Shown: piece after piece, positions 7,695 to 18,916 of the stretch | Layout of the letters: each line of letters starts with the position of its first letter | Numbering within the stretch: position 1 is the stretch's first letter | NCBI GenBank assembly: GCA_025351875.1 | Contig: JANXVA010000414.1 | Location: 1-64,000 of the forward strand | Origin: Myxococcales bacterium | GTDB taxonomy: Bacteria; Myxococcota_A; Polyangia; Polyangiales; Polyangiaceae | Direction of reading: 5' to 3' | DNA: 64,000 bases | Made by a program: the position numbers and the translations under genes | The notes under the pieces: model-generated | What the model was told of the DNA's origin: nothing | Database searches by the model: none | The model's input: only the letters and a program-made list of their open reading frames with translations

Positions 7695-8690
7695 TCAGCG
7701 CGAGGCGGCCGGTGCCGCTGCCGTCGCGGCGCTCGACTCCGGCTGCTCCCAGCGTGCCTTCAGGTACGGGTAGAGCGTCTCGCCCATGGCGTTGATCTGC
7801 TTGATGTGGTCGCCCGCCGTCACGCCCTCGAAGCCCTTCACGTGGAACGCGCCACGGTCGACCACGTAGGTCTCGTGCATGTTGCGCGGTCCCACGTTGG
7901 TCGACGGAGTCTTCGTGCTCGCGGTGAGCTCGAGGAGCTTGGCCACGGTCTCCTCGACGCTCGGGTAGTCCTGCGTCGGGATCGCGGAGTGGGTGATCGC
8001 GAAGAGCTTATCGCCCTTGCTCGCGGAGTCGACGAGCGTGACGAAGCGCTCGAGCGAGGCCGTGTTGATGACGCGCTTCTTCAGGTTCGTGAACGACGTG
8101 AAGAAGCCGTCCGCGAGCAGGACTGCGTCGATCTTCTCGATGTTCGACGGCTCGCCCATGATCTTCGCGACCGAGACGAAGCCGGCGCTCCACGCCGAGA
8201 GAGCGATGCGCTTCACCTTCGCGCCGGGCGCACGCCCGCTCTTTGCGATCTCGTCCTGCGCATCGACGACGAGCCTCTCGAACGACTGCGGATCGCGGAA
8301 CGCGTTCGCGTAGTGATCCGTCCCGACGCCCATGTTGATGCTCACGACCGCGACGTTGAGCTGCGAGCGATCGAGGTTGCCCTCCTGGAGCTTGCCGAGA
8401 CCGTGGAAGTGCACCATCAAATCGTAGCCGCCGCGGCGCGGCGAGAACCACGTCGGCAGATAGAGCTCGGCCCCGTGAGCCAGCTTCGCGCGGTAGGGCG
8501 TCGTCGCCGCGAGCTGCTTCGGCGTCTCGACGACGGGCTCGCGCGGTGCTCGGCTCGCGTCGGATGCGCGAACCGGCGGCGGCCGATCGCTGCAGCCGCC
8601 CCCCGCGATGGCGCTCGAGAGCGCCATGCTGAGTACAGCCACACGGCAGGCTTGCAGCCTCACGCGATGGGAAAAATGCAGTGGATCCAT
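7695..8690 (-). CDS. lipoprotein with alpha/beta-hydrolase-like fold
   Basis: 331 residues. The N-terminus is a lipoprotein signal (RVAVLSMALSSAIAGGGCSD, Cys ~33 as the acylation site). The mature part has YDLMVHFHGLGK (oxyanion/HG-type segment), a nucleophile-elbow-like ALSAWSAGF (AWSAG, G-x-S-x-G-like with Ala at the first position) and a later DHIKQI His, the pattern of an alpha/beta hydrolase. The substrate cannot be guessed. Expected in the periplasm or on a membrane surface. Convergent with recA; the start could be moved downstream to the ATG of MALSSAIAGGG, which would be a shorter signal peptide. Confidence 0.75.
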   Translation of the reverse strand: MDPLHFSHRVRLQACRVAVLSMALSSAIAGGGCSDRPPPVRASDASRAPREPVVETPKQLAATTPYRAKLAHGAELYLPTWFSPRRGGYDLMVHFHGLGKLQEGNLDRSQLNVAVVSINMGVGTDHYANAFRDPQSFERLVVDAQDEIAKSGRAPGAKVKRIALSAWSAGFVSVAKIMGEPSNIEKIDAVLLADGFFTSFTNLKKRVINTASLERFVTLVDSASKGDKLFAITHSAIPTQDYPSVEETVAKLLELTASTKTPSTNVGPRNMHETYVVDRGAFHVKGFEGVTAGDHIKQINAMGETLYPYLKARWEQPESSAATAAAPAASR

Positions 8691-8935
8691 GCTCCTACAA
8701 GCACGCTGAGATCACTGGGCAGCAGGGGTGAGGGACCAGTGCCTCACCCAAAAGCCTCATGGAGACTGCCCCGAACCGAAACCAAACCGAAATTCTGCCG
8801 GAAGTCGTGAGCAATGCAACTTCGCTGCACGCAGGCATCACCTTTGCCTACAGCTTCTGCGTCGTCGGCTCGCGTTCGGCTCGAAACGCAGTCTCGGCAG
8901 CTCGCTCTCCCCACGAGTCCCCCCAGAGAGAACGT

Positions 8936-10606
<1,671 letters not shown>

Positions 10607-12156
10607 CGCGAGGTCATCCTTGCCGAGCTCGCCAGTGACGACGAGCGCGACGAGATAGGAGGCGACCACGCCCGTCGCGATGACGGGCGTGAGCAGCTTC
10701 GAGAACGTCGGCATCAGCCCGCCGACGAAGTATGCACCGGCGATGCAGAGTCCGACGCGGAGCGCCGTCTTCACCGGGACGAACGCGCCTGCAATCTTGC
10801 GCACGCTGAGGACTCCGACGACGAGCGCCAGCATGAGTGCCGTCGTCGTCGCGCGCGCCGTGGCGACGAGCTGGGCCTCGCCGAACGGCGCGAGCGGGAT
10901 GATGACGACGCAGGTTACCGCGAGGAGCCCGAGCGCAACGGCGGTGATCACGAGCGCGGTGCGCTCACGGCCGAGGCTCACCATCACGGTCGTCGACAGG
11001 CCGAGCATCGCAAAGGCGGCCTGGCCGAGGGCGAGGGTGCGGAGCGCCGCGATCCCGCGCACCGCGACCGCCGGGCCGTAGGCGAACTTGATGAGCGAGC
11101 CGGGCATCGTCAGCACGACGACCACGAGCATGCCGCACACGATGGCGCCGATCCGGCAGCCGCGACCCACGAGCTCCGCGACGCGCGCGCCGCTCGGATC
11201 CTCCGCCTTCGCGCGTGCCAGCATCGGGAAGAGCACCTGCGTGACGCTGAAGAGCATCTGGTACGGCAGGAACGCGAAGAGCTGGCAGGCGCGATAGACG
11301 CCGACCCACTCGTTTGCCGCCTGCGTCGAGGTCAGCGTGTCGGTGCTCGCCGGAGCAGCGAGCGAGAGGTAGCGGCCGAGCAGGATGATGTCGGCTTGCA
11401 TGAGGCCGTTCGTGAAGAGCTGCGCGACCATGACGGGCAGGATCAGCCCGAGGTACGCGCGCGCGTGGGGCACGCCGGCAGGGCGCGGCTCCGAGAACCC
11501 GGCGCCCGTGCCCGTCCAGCGGAGCGCGAGGAGAACCACGCCGAGCGACGCAAGCACGGCACCGACGGTCGCCCCGAGGACTCCCGGCGAGGTCGACAGC
11601 GCCGAGGCGATACCGCCCGCGCGCTTCGCGAAGAGCCAGCCGACGCCGAGCAGCGCCACCGTGCGGAGTGACGCGGCGGCGACGTCGAGCGCGGCCTGCT
11701 TCGTGAACATGCCGCGGCCGTTGAGGTACCCGATGAGCGGCGCATAGACGCCGTAGATGACGAGGACACCCGTCATCGCGAGCAGCGGCGTGAGCACCTC
11801 GGGTGCGTGCTCGAAGAAAGCCACGAGCGGCGAGGCGAGCGCGAGGACGACGCCGGCGACGAGGGCGAGGACGCCGTGAACCCGCAGCGTCGCCCGCAGC
11901 GCCTCTCGCTCGGATGTGCCCGCCGCAGCGATCGTGCGGCTCACGCCCTGCGTCGAGCTCGCCACGATGACGTTGTTGAAGACGTTCGACACCGCGAGGA
12001 CGCGTGAGAGCGCGCCGTAGTCGGCGAGACCGATCGCGCGCGGCAGGAAAAATTGCTGGATCAGGCCCGCCGCGATGAAGAACATCTTCGCGCCGAGGAC
12101 CGCGAGTCCACCTCGCCCGGCTTTTCGTGCCTGTTCGGGAACTGCTTCGGTCATGC

Positions 12157-13326
12157 TCAGTCTGCGGGCCTCAGGGCCACGGGGCGCTGCGGGAGGTTGA
12201 ACCCACGCGCTGGAATGTCATGTAGAATGCACGTACCAGGCTCGCGCTCGAAGACGCGAACGGGATACCCGCGGGGGCCCCGGCGCCGATCGCCCACGTA
12301 GAGCGAGCTCCCTCGCCAGGCGAGCCCTTGCAGGTCGTAGCCGGGCGTCGGCCCGAGCACGGCGGCCTGCGCGGAGGTGAGGACCTTGCCGCTCGTCGGG
12401 TCGAACGTCACGAGCGACGTCGGGTTCACGTCCTTCTGGGGGCCACCCACGATCGCTACGCCGCATCCGTCGGTCACCGCCACCTCGGCGACGCTCCCGC
12501 CGAGGTCCTCCTCCTTGACGAGGAGGCGCGTCGTCGAGGTGGCCGTGTCGAAGCGCTCGATGCCCGCGAGCTTCTCGCCCGCGTTGTCGAAGTTCCCCGG
12601 CTCGGCAAGGAAGAGCGCGCCGCCGAGCTCGGCCATCGTGTTGAACGGATTGCGACCGGCGAGCTGGATCGTGGCCTCGACCTTCCGCGTCGCGACGTCG
12701 ATGCGGAGCATCGCGGAGGGCTGCTTCGAGCTGAGGGGGTTGACCTTGTCCGTGTCGTCGAGCCGCTCGAGCGTGACGAACGCCTTCGGGACGCCGCCCA
12801 CGTCCACGATGCGGATGGCATCGGCCTGCGGGTTGCCGTCGGCATCGAACTCCGGGCCCGAGAGATCGATCGAGCTCGTCACCTGGCCGCCGACGAGAAC
12901 GGCGATGCGCGGAACGTTGTAGAGAACGACGAACAGGGCACCGTCGGGCGCCGCCGCGACGTCGTGAGGGTTGACCGAGCCCTGGCGCCCCGCCTCGTGC
13001 ACGCTGTAACGGGCCTTCGGTGTCCCGCAGAGAGGATCGAGCTCGAAGATGAGATCGTTGTTCCGCGCGAGGAAAAACGCGCGCCCCGCCGAAAGGGCGA
13101 GCTGAGGATCGCTGCCCAGGTCGACCCCGGAGGTTCGCGGACCGAGCTCGCATCGCGGCGCCCCGCAGACGATGCTCGAGGAGTAGTCGCTCGCGGCGAC
13201 GAGGAGCTCGACGCCACTACACTCTGTCGTGCCCGCCTGGGTCTCCGTGGAACCACACGCCCACGCAGCGCCGATCGCGAGGGACGTCGCGAGCGCTACG
13301 GGAACCCGGCGTGAAAGGAGAGTCAC
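12157..13326 (-). CDS. secreted lipoprotein with beta-propeller-like repeats
   Basis: 389 residues. Signal sequence PVALATSLAIGAAWACGSTE has a lipobox with Cys ~24. The mature part has repeated GSDPQLALSAGRAFFLARNN, DVAAAPDGALFVVLYN, MLRIDVATRKVEATIQL and YDLQGLAWRGSSLYVGD units, the pattern of YncE/SMP-30-like propellers; four Cys near the start could form disulfides. No enzymatic motif is visible. Directly precedes the flippase gene by 2 bases, so it is probably co-transcribed with it; whether they work together is unknown. Confidence 0.78.
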   Translation of the reverse strand: MTLLSRRVPVALATSLAIGAAWACGSTETQAGTTECSGVELLVAASDYSSSIVCGAPRCELGPRTSGVDLGSDPQLALSAGRAFFLARNNDLIFELDPLCGTPKARYSVHEAGRQGSVNPHDVAAAPDGALFVVLYNVPRIAVLVGGQVTSSIDLSGPEFDADGNPQADAIRIVDVGGVPKAFVTLERLDDTDKVNPLSSKQPSAMLRIDVATRKVEATIQLAGRNPFNTMAELGGALFLAEPGNFDNAGEKLAGIERFDTATSTTRLLVKEEDLGGSVAEVAVTDGCGVAIVGGPQKDVNPTSLVTFDPTSGKVLTSAQAAVLGPTPGYDLQGLAWRGSSLYVGDRRRGPRGYPVRVFEREPGTCILHDIPARGFNLPQRPVALRPAD

Positions 13327-13379
13327 GACAGCGAGGTGAACCTCCTCTGCGGGGCGCCGTCAACCGAAAGGACGCGCGC

Positions 13380-13907
13380 TCAATGAAGCCTCGTCGGATC
13401 TGCGACCTGGCCGCTCGGCGTGAGGCCTGCCTTCTGCCAGCGCTGCTCGTCCGTGAGACCGGGCTCGGCGGGCAGGGGAGTCGTGTCGCGCACGATCATC
13501 TCGCTGCGGTGACCCTCGCCGCCGCGGTAGAGGCGCACGTCGATCGACAGCCGCTTCTCCGGGTCGCCGACGGGAGCCACGTCGGACAGCTCCGTTCCGC
13601 TCGTACCGGGCATCACCTTGCCGTCCTTCACGCGCGCGCGCACGAAGTTGACGAGGTCTTCGGGCGTGAGCGGCGTCTGCACGTGGATGGTCTTCTCGAA
13701 CCGCCCCGCGATGCGCGAGTTGCGCGGGAGCGGGAGCCCGAACGCGCGCTCCTTGCTCTCGACCACCTCGTTGGGGGCGAGGTGGTCCGGCGGCTTGGCG
13801 TCGCTCGGTTGCTCCTCGTGCCGCTTGCAGGAGCTGCAAGCGGTGCCACCGAGCGGTAGAGAGACCGTGAGCGCGACCAGGAGGAGCGCGTGGCGCAGAT
13901 GTGTCAC
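13380..13907 (-). CDS. small lipoprotein at the end of the pilus operon
   Basis: 175 residues: signal HALLLVALTVSLPLGGTACSSC (lipobox Cys ~24), then a charged domain with FGLPLPRNSRIAGRF...TPEDLVNFVRARV. No known domain recognised. It starts 20 bases after the stop of pilY1 on the same strand and is probably the last gene of the minor-pilin transcript, which would suggest an accessory envelope role in pilus biogenesis; that is inference from position only. Confidence 0.75.
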   Translation of the reverse strand: MTHLRHALLLVALTVSLPLGGTACSSCKRHEEQPSDAKPPDHLAPNEVVESKERAFGLPLPRNSRIAGRFEKTIHVQTPLTPEDLVNFVRARVKDGKVMPGTSGTELSDVAPVGDPEKRLSIDVRLYRGGEGHRSEMIVRDTTPLPAEPGLTDEQRWQKAGLTPSGQVADPTRLH

Positions 13908-13927
13908 TGGAGAACCTGGAGGCTACT

Positions 13928-16900
13928 CTAGTCGACGACGAGCGCCCATGCATCGATGGAGGCACTGGTGCGCGGAAGCGGCCGCGTGAGGGGAGTTGCC
14001 GGGCGGGCTGCCTGCGGCGTGCCCGTGCCACCGCCGGTGCGCGCGTTCGTGGCGCCGAAGAAGATGTCGAACTTCGTCGACGTGAGGCCGGTGAATGCGG
14101 GGTCTCCCGCCGTCGCGTCGAAGGTCGCGCAGGACTGCGCCGCGCGGATCGTGACGCCCGGGATGATGGCGCCCTTCAGCGTGGGATCGAAGAGCGTCGG
14201 GTCTTCCTTCTGGATCAGGGCGACGAGGCACGAGCCGGTGTTCACGTCGACGCTGCCCAGCTTGCACCAGCGAGGCGAGCCACCGCCGTTGATGCCAGAG
14301 ATGTCGGCGTTGAAGAAGTCCATGCCCCACAGGGTGGGCACACCGCCCTGCGTGCAGACCGCAGAGCTCCCGGGGACGGCGGGCTTGTAGCTGGCGAAGT
14401 AGAGCGTCCGGTCGAAGACCGTCATCGGACCCGAGACACGCTCGCCTGCCGTGAGGCTCGTGTACCACTTGACCTTCGCCTTCGACGGCGTGCCGGCGAC
14501 GGTCTGGCGCACTTCCTGAATCGAGTAGACGTAGTTCGTCTCGCCCGTGACGACGATGTTCTCCTGGTCGCCCGTCGCGACGTTGATCACGATGCCGCCC
14601 GAGGGATCGAGCGAGAGCACGGGGGGCGTGGTGATCGGCTCGCTGGCCAGAGCGCAGGGCCCCGCGGCGCCGCACGAGGGGGTCAGGCCCGTGTTGATGA
14701 GATCCTGGAAGAGCGTCGCGCTCCACTGGGCCGGGTCCGTCGAGCTGAGGTCGATGCGCCAGACGGTGCCGTCTGCGTCTCCGACGAAGGCCTTCTGGGC
14801 CGTCGCGCCGACGATGTTGGGAAACACGGTGGGCGTGCCGATGATCGGCGAGTCGAACGGCGTGTCGATGACCCTGCCGATGTCGCGGATGCGCTTCGGC
14901 ACATCCTGCGCGGCGCGCCCGAAGTGGCGGATGATCTCGCCCGTGTCGAGCCGCACGACCGTGACGCTGCGGCCGGCGACCGGATCCGTCGCGGCGCAGG
15001 ACGCGCCCCACTGGCGCACGGTCTTGCGTCGCGGGAAGGCGGCGTCGCTGAAGTCGAAGTTGACCGGGTTGTACGCGCCGCCGCTATCCATGGCGCGGAG
15101 GCAGGTGCCGCCCTTGACCGGCGGGCCGTCGATGCCGCCGGGGAGGATCGCGACGCCGATCTGGCGAACGCCGCTGCCGTCGCCCGGATCGACCTGGAGC
15201 GTCGTGATGGCCGGGGTGCCGCTCTGGTTGCCGAAGAGGGCGACCATCTGCGTGCCGTCGCGCGCCTTGCGGTTCTGCTTCGCCGGGTCGCCGGCAATCC
15301 ACTCGACGTCCGTGAGCTGCCAGAGGAAGTGCGGTCCGACCGCCGGGACCGTCGTACCGAAGGCGAGCGCCTTGGTGGTCGCGGGCACATAGGAAGCCAG
15401 GCAGCCCGTGGCGGCGGCGGGGTAACCGCCGCAGTCCGGGTCGCTCACGTTGAGCGCGTAGTAACCTGCGCCGCCTGCGCCCATGCCTGCGACCAACGTC
15501 GTGTGGTAGACGTTCGAGTTCACCGGATCGGTGGTCTTGCGGTCCCAGACGGTGTCCTTCACCGCGGGCGTGCCGTCGAGGAGGATCTGCTGACCCGTCG
15601 GGTAGTTCGGCGCGATCTTCGGGAGCACCGCGGGCGGAACGAAGGCCCACATCTCGAAGTTGCCGTTGTCGAACGTCGTCGAGGCGAGCGACTTGAACGC
15701 GTGAAGGATGCCGTCCGCGCTCGCGACATACATCGTGGGCCGGCGGTTTCCGTGCGCGGTCGCGAACGCCTGGTAGGCGTCGTCGCGAAGGTACTGGTTC
15801 GGCGTCCCGACGAGAGTCGGCGAGGAGCGGTAGATCGCGCCGAGCGCGGAGCACTGCGGGACGCAGACCTCTCCAGCGATGCCGCCGGGCGGTGCGCAGG
15901 CGTTCGGATCGGAGACCGTACAGCCGCCACCGGAGATCGAGCAGAAGCCCGCGCTCAGGTTGCCGGCGACCGTGCAACGAACGTTGAACTCCCAGGGCCC
16001 GGAGGGCTTGATCGATCCGAAGTGAGCGGTCTCGAAGTCCCACATGACGTCCGTGCACGTCGCGCGATTGAGGGCGGGGATGTCGATGCTCGCCTTGGTG
16101 ACCGCTTCGACACCCCTCGAGCGCTTGCACGACGGAGAGACCGGGGGGACACCGACATCGGGCTGGATGTCGAGCGCTGCGGCCCAGTTGGGCGTGCTCT
16201 TGAGGGTGTCGTCCAGTCCGGAGACCTCGGTGCCGAGGAACTGCGGGATGCCGTCGATGGGGCTGGCCGCCGCGTACGGGCGGATCGATCGGGCCGAGTC
16301 CACGACGGTGCCGAACGGCGCCGGTCCGGCCGTCGTCTGCGCTTTCACGGAGATGAAGCGACGGTTCGCCGCCACGGTCTGCGCTGCGAGGTTGGCCGAG
16401 TACGAGTCACCCTCGGTCACCGACTGCGGCGACTGCGGGGTCGGGACTGCGCCGACGCAGTACGAGCGCTCGCGGTCGATCTCGCCGGACCACACCTTCT
16501 GGGCGTTCGGGATGAACGAGGCGATGAAGGAGGCGGTGCGGTTCCGGTTGCCGTCCGTGGCGACCGTCACGGACGGTGCGTAGCCCGGGAGCGTGCGCGT
16601 CGTTGCGGTCTTCGTGACGCCGCCGAGGACGCGACCGAAGGAGAGGACGAGGTCAGCCTGCGTCTCCGCGAAGAAGGGACCGACCTGGCCGTTCGGGAAC
16701 GTACCGAAGTAGGCAATCTCGTTGAGCTGGCAGCACGCCTCGGCGGTCGAGCCCGGCGGGGGTTTCGAGGGCGGGGTGGTGCAGGCGGTCTGCATGGCCG
16801 TCGCCGTGCCACCGAGGTTCGTGTACCACTGCTTGCAGCTCGTCGCGAGCGGCGCCGTGGGGAAGCCGTCGTTGACGAACTTCACGTCGCCTGAGCCGTT

Positions 16901-18226
16901 GACGGAGAAGCCGATGACGAACGTGTTCACCTGCTTGCCGACCGGCCCGCTCGACAGGTCACTCGCGACCTTCGACGCCAGGTTGAACGGGCACTTGCCG
17001 CCGGCGCCCGTCTTGCAGCTCGGGCGGAGATCGAGGTTCGGTGCGCCGTCGGTGAGGAGGATGATGTACTGGTCGCGGCAGCCGACCGCGACGTACGGAT
17101 CGGGCGTCGTCCCGCTCGGACCTTCGGGGCTGTAGAGGAAGTAGTCGCGCGCATCCTCCATCATGCCGGCGATCGGCGTCGCGCCGTAGGGCCGTGCGCC
17201 GAGGAGGACCTTCTGGACGGAGTCGTTGACCGTCTCGATCTCGAACGTGTCCGCGTTCGGCGACGGGAATCCGACCATTCGCCCTTCCCACGGCGGCGCT
17301 GCGACGTGGCGAGCTCCGGCCTCGAAGGCAGAGGCGGCGCTCGCGCAGTTGCCAGGGAGTCCGATGCCGAGCACGTTTCCCGTGTCGGTGGTCAGCACGT
17401 TGGTCGCGCTCTTCACGTACGACCACTGGCCGAGGAACGGATTGGCGGTGTCGACGTTGCCGCCCACCGGGAGTGGCGTCAGGACGCCGATGCCCGGGTT
17501 GGGATCGTTGTCGAAGGTCATCAGGCCGAAGCGAATGTAGTCGCGCACGGCGTCGAGCTGACCGTCGTTCGCTTGCTCGAACGTGCACGCGTTCGGCCCC
17601 AGGGACAGCGGGGCTCCCACGCCGTACTGGGTCTTCAAGTGGTTGTTGAAGACCTGCGTGAACGCGTCCGGGGGGAGGGCTCGAGCGTTGCCGCCAGAGC
17701 CGAGGCCGCTCACGCCTACGCCGGTTCCGGCAGCGGCGCCCGGGAGCGAGTACGGAGCGAACGTGCATGCGGTGGCGAGCGTCGCGCCGGTGAGCGGCCG
17801 GTGGTACGGCAGGAAGTAGTCCGCGTCGTAGACCTGCTTGCCGTTGATCTTGAACTCGTTCTTGAACGCGGTGGTCGTACGGTCGACCGCGTCGCAGCTG
17901 TAGTACGGCTGGAGGTTGCCGGTCAGCACCTGGAGGAGCATGCCCCAGCGGTTGGGGTTCGACGGGGTACCGGGCACGCACACGTTGACCGGCAACGGTG
18001 TCGGTGCGCGGTTGGCGCTCGGGAGCGAGTTGTCGACCATGCGCTCCATGGAGCCGGAGTTGTCGACGAGAAGGAGGACGTTGGGCAGCGGTCGCGCCGT
18101 GGTGCCCGCGATCTGCGCGTTCGCGTCACCCGATGCGCAGACAGCTCCGAGCGCCGTCGCGCCCAGCAATCCGCGGAGCACGAGGCGCGACATACCGATG
18201 CGCGAGGTCTTTGCGTTGGTCGGCAT
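13928..18226 (-). CDS. pilY1: PilY1-like type IV pilus tip/assembly protein
   Basis: 1432 residues. Signal peptide ...VLRGLLGATALGAVCASGDANA; a von Willebrand A-like domain follows with metal-site motif DNSGS at 55-59 and a later ILLTDGAPN. The C-terminal third (~820-1430) is the PilC/PilY1 beta-propeller, recognised by RRPTMYVASADGILHAF followed by MWAFVPPAVLPKI, and a calcium-loop-like DADGTVWRIDL near 1150. PilY1 sits at the pilus tip, supports adhesion and extension and can act as a mechanosensor. It is last of the fimT-pilV-pilW-pilX-pilY1 group, nine bases after pilX. Cys pairs in the middle region (CCQLNE, CTVSDPNAC) are likely disulfides. Confidence 0.92.
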   Translation of the reverse strand: MPTNAKTSRIGMSRLVLRGLLGATALGAVCASGDANAQIAGTTARPLPNVLLLVDNSGSMERMVDNSLPSANRAPTPLPVNVCVPGTPSNPNRWGMLLQVLTGNLQPYYSCDAVDRTTTAFKNEFKINGKQVYDADYFLPYHRPLTGATLATACTFAPYSLPGAAAGTGVGVSGLGSGGNARALPPDAFTQVFNNHLKTQYGVGAPLSLGPNACTFEQANDGQLDAVRDYIRFGLMTFDNDPNPGIGVLTPLPVGGNVDTANPFLGQWSYVKSATNVLTTDTGNVLGIGLPGNCASAASAFEAGARHVAAPPWEGRMVGFPSPNADTFEIETVNDSVQKVLLGARPYGATPIAGMMEDARDYFLYSPEGPSGTTPDPYVAVGCRDQYIILLTDGAPNLDLRPSCKTGAGGKCPFNLASKVASDLSSGPVGKQVNTFVIGFSVNGSGDVKFVNDGFPTAPLATSCKQWYTNLGGTATAMQTACTTPPSKPPPGSTAEACCQLNEIAYFGTFPNGQVGPFFAETQADLVLSFGRVLGGVTKTATTRTLPGYAPSVTVATDGNRNRTASFIASFIPNAQKVWSGEIDRERSYCVGAVPTPQSPQSVTEGDSYSANLAAQTVAANRRFISVKAQTTAGPAPFGTVVDSARSIRPYAAASPIDGIPQFLGTEVSGLDDTLKSTPNWAAALDIQPDVGVPPVSPSCKRSRGVEAVTKASIDIPALNRATCTDVMWDFETAHFGSIKPSGPWEFNVRCTVAGNLSAGFCSISGGGCTVSDPNACAPPGGIAGEVCVPQCSALGAIYRSSPTLVGTPNQYLRDDAYQAFATAHGNRRPTMYVASADGILHAFKSLASTTFDNGNFEMWAFVPPAVLPKIAPNYPTGQQILLDGTPAVKDTVWDRKTTDPVNSNVYHTTLVAGMGAGGAGYYALNVSDPDCGGYPAAATGCLASYVPATTKALAFGTTVPAVGPHFLWQLTDVEWIAGDPAKQNRKARDGTQMVALFGNQSGTPAITTLQVDPGDGSGVRQIGVAILPGGIDGPPVKGGTCLRAMDSGGAYNPVNFDFSDAAFPRRKTVRQWGASCAATDPVAGRSVTVVRLDTGEIIRHFGRAAQDVPKRIRDIGRVIDTPFDSPIIGTPTVFPNIVGATAQKAFVGDADGTVWRIDLSSTDPAQWSATLFQDLINTGLTPSCGAAGPCALASEPITTPPVLSLDPSGGIVINVATGDQENIVVTGETNYVYSIQEVRQTVAGTPSKAKVKWYTSLTAGERVSGPMTVFDRTLYFASYKPAVPGSSAVCTQGGVPTLWGMDFFNADISGINGGGSPRWCKLGSVDVNTGSCLVALIQKEDPTLFDPTLKGAIIPGVTIRAAQSCATFDATAGDPAFTGLTSTKFDIFFGATNARTGGGTGTPQAARPATPLTRPLPRTSASIDAWALVVD

Positions 18227-18235
18227 GAATTCTCC

Positions 18236-18916
18236 TCAGTAGGCCGCAGCCGCGCCCGTGATCGGGCCGACTGTCATCCGTCCGCGACCCATCACGGCGG
18301 ACTGAGCCGGCGTGTTGGGGGCGATGCTCGATCGTACGGTCGCAAGAACTGTGACCGTGACTTGCGTGAAGCGCTGGGTCGCCGGGTCGTAGCCGCTCCC
18401 CGCCGCGGGCGGGATGTCGACCGGGTTCGAGATCTCGACCTCGGCGCTGGGGGTCGAGTTGACGGCGCCGAAGCTGTCCGCACCGAAGCCCGGCGTCGTC
18501 GCCCAGGCATTGGTGTTGACCGACAGCCCGATGATCTTCATCTCGGCCTCGTTGAGGCGCCGGCAGGCCGCGCCGGGCGGAGCCGGATCGGGCCCAGCGT
18601 ACGGTACCGCCGTCGTGCAGTTGGTCGTTCGCTTCGCCCCGGACATCGACTGGATGACCGCCTGCGCGGCCTTGGGGTTCAACGTCTCCGCGGTCATCAT
18701 CAGCGCGTGCTCGCCCGCGCGCTGCGACTGGAGCGCCTCGCGCCCGTGACCGGCGGCCTTGATGTCGGACTGCGTGGCCGACAGACCGTACACGCCCATC
18801 GCCGCGAGCAAACCAAGGGTGACGACGACGATGAACATCACCGCGCCTTCGCTCCGCCTGCGCGCGCGAGCCCGCGCGAGCCGAGCCGCTCGAGAGAGTC
18901 GGGGGGAGGATTTCAT
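18236..18916 (-). CDS. pilX: PilX-like minor pilin/assembly protein
   Basis: 226 residues from ATG 18916; the start shares one base with the stop of pilW (TGATG), and the longer upstream frame overlaps pilW completely. After a basic leader (RARARRRSEG) comes AVMFIVVVTLGLLAAMGVYGLSATQSDIKAAG, the PilX N-terminal helix. The rest is globular with one Cys pair (C.TT, ACRRL). PilX-type minor pilins help prime pilus assembly together with PilV, PilW and PilY1. The identification leans on the N-terminus and on gene order. Confidence 0.8.
   Translation of the reverse strand: MKSSPRLSRAARLARARARRRSEGAVMFIVVVTLGLLAAMGVYGLSATQSDIKAAGHGREALQSQRAGEHALMMTAETLNPKAAQAVIQSMSGAKRTTNCTTAVPYAGPDPAPPGAACRRLNEAEMKIIGLSVNTNAWATTPGFGADSFGAVNSTPSAEVEISNPVDIPPAAGSGYDPATQRFTQVTVTVLATVRSSIAPNTPAQSAVMGRGRMTVGPITGAAAAY

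Noticed and set aside
13901-16894. 997-codon plus-strand ORF opposite pilY1
   Set aside because: Extreme Arg/Asp/Val composition, no motif, no ribosome site; antisense shadow.
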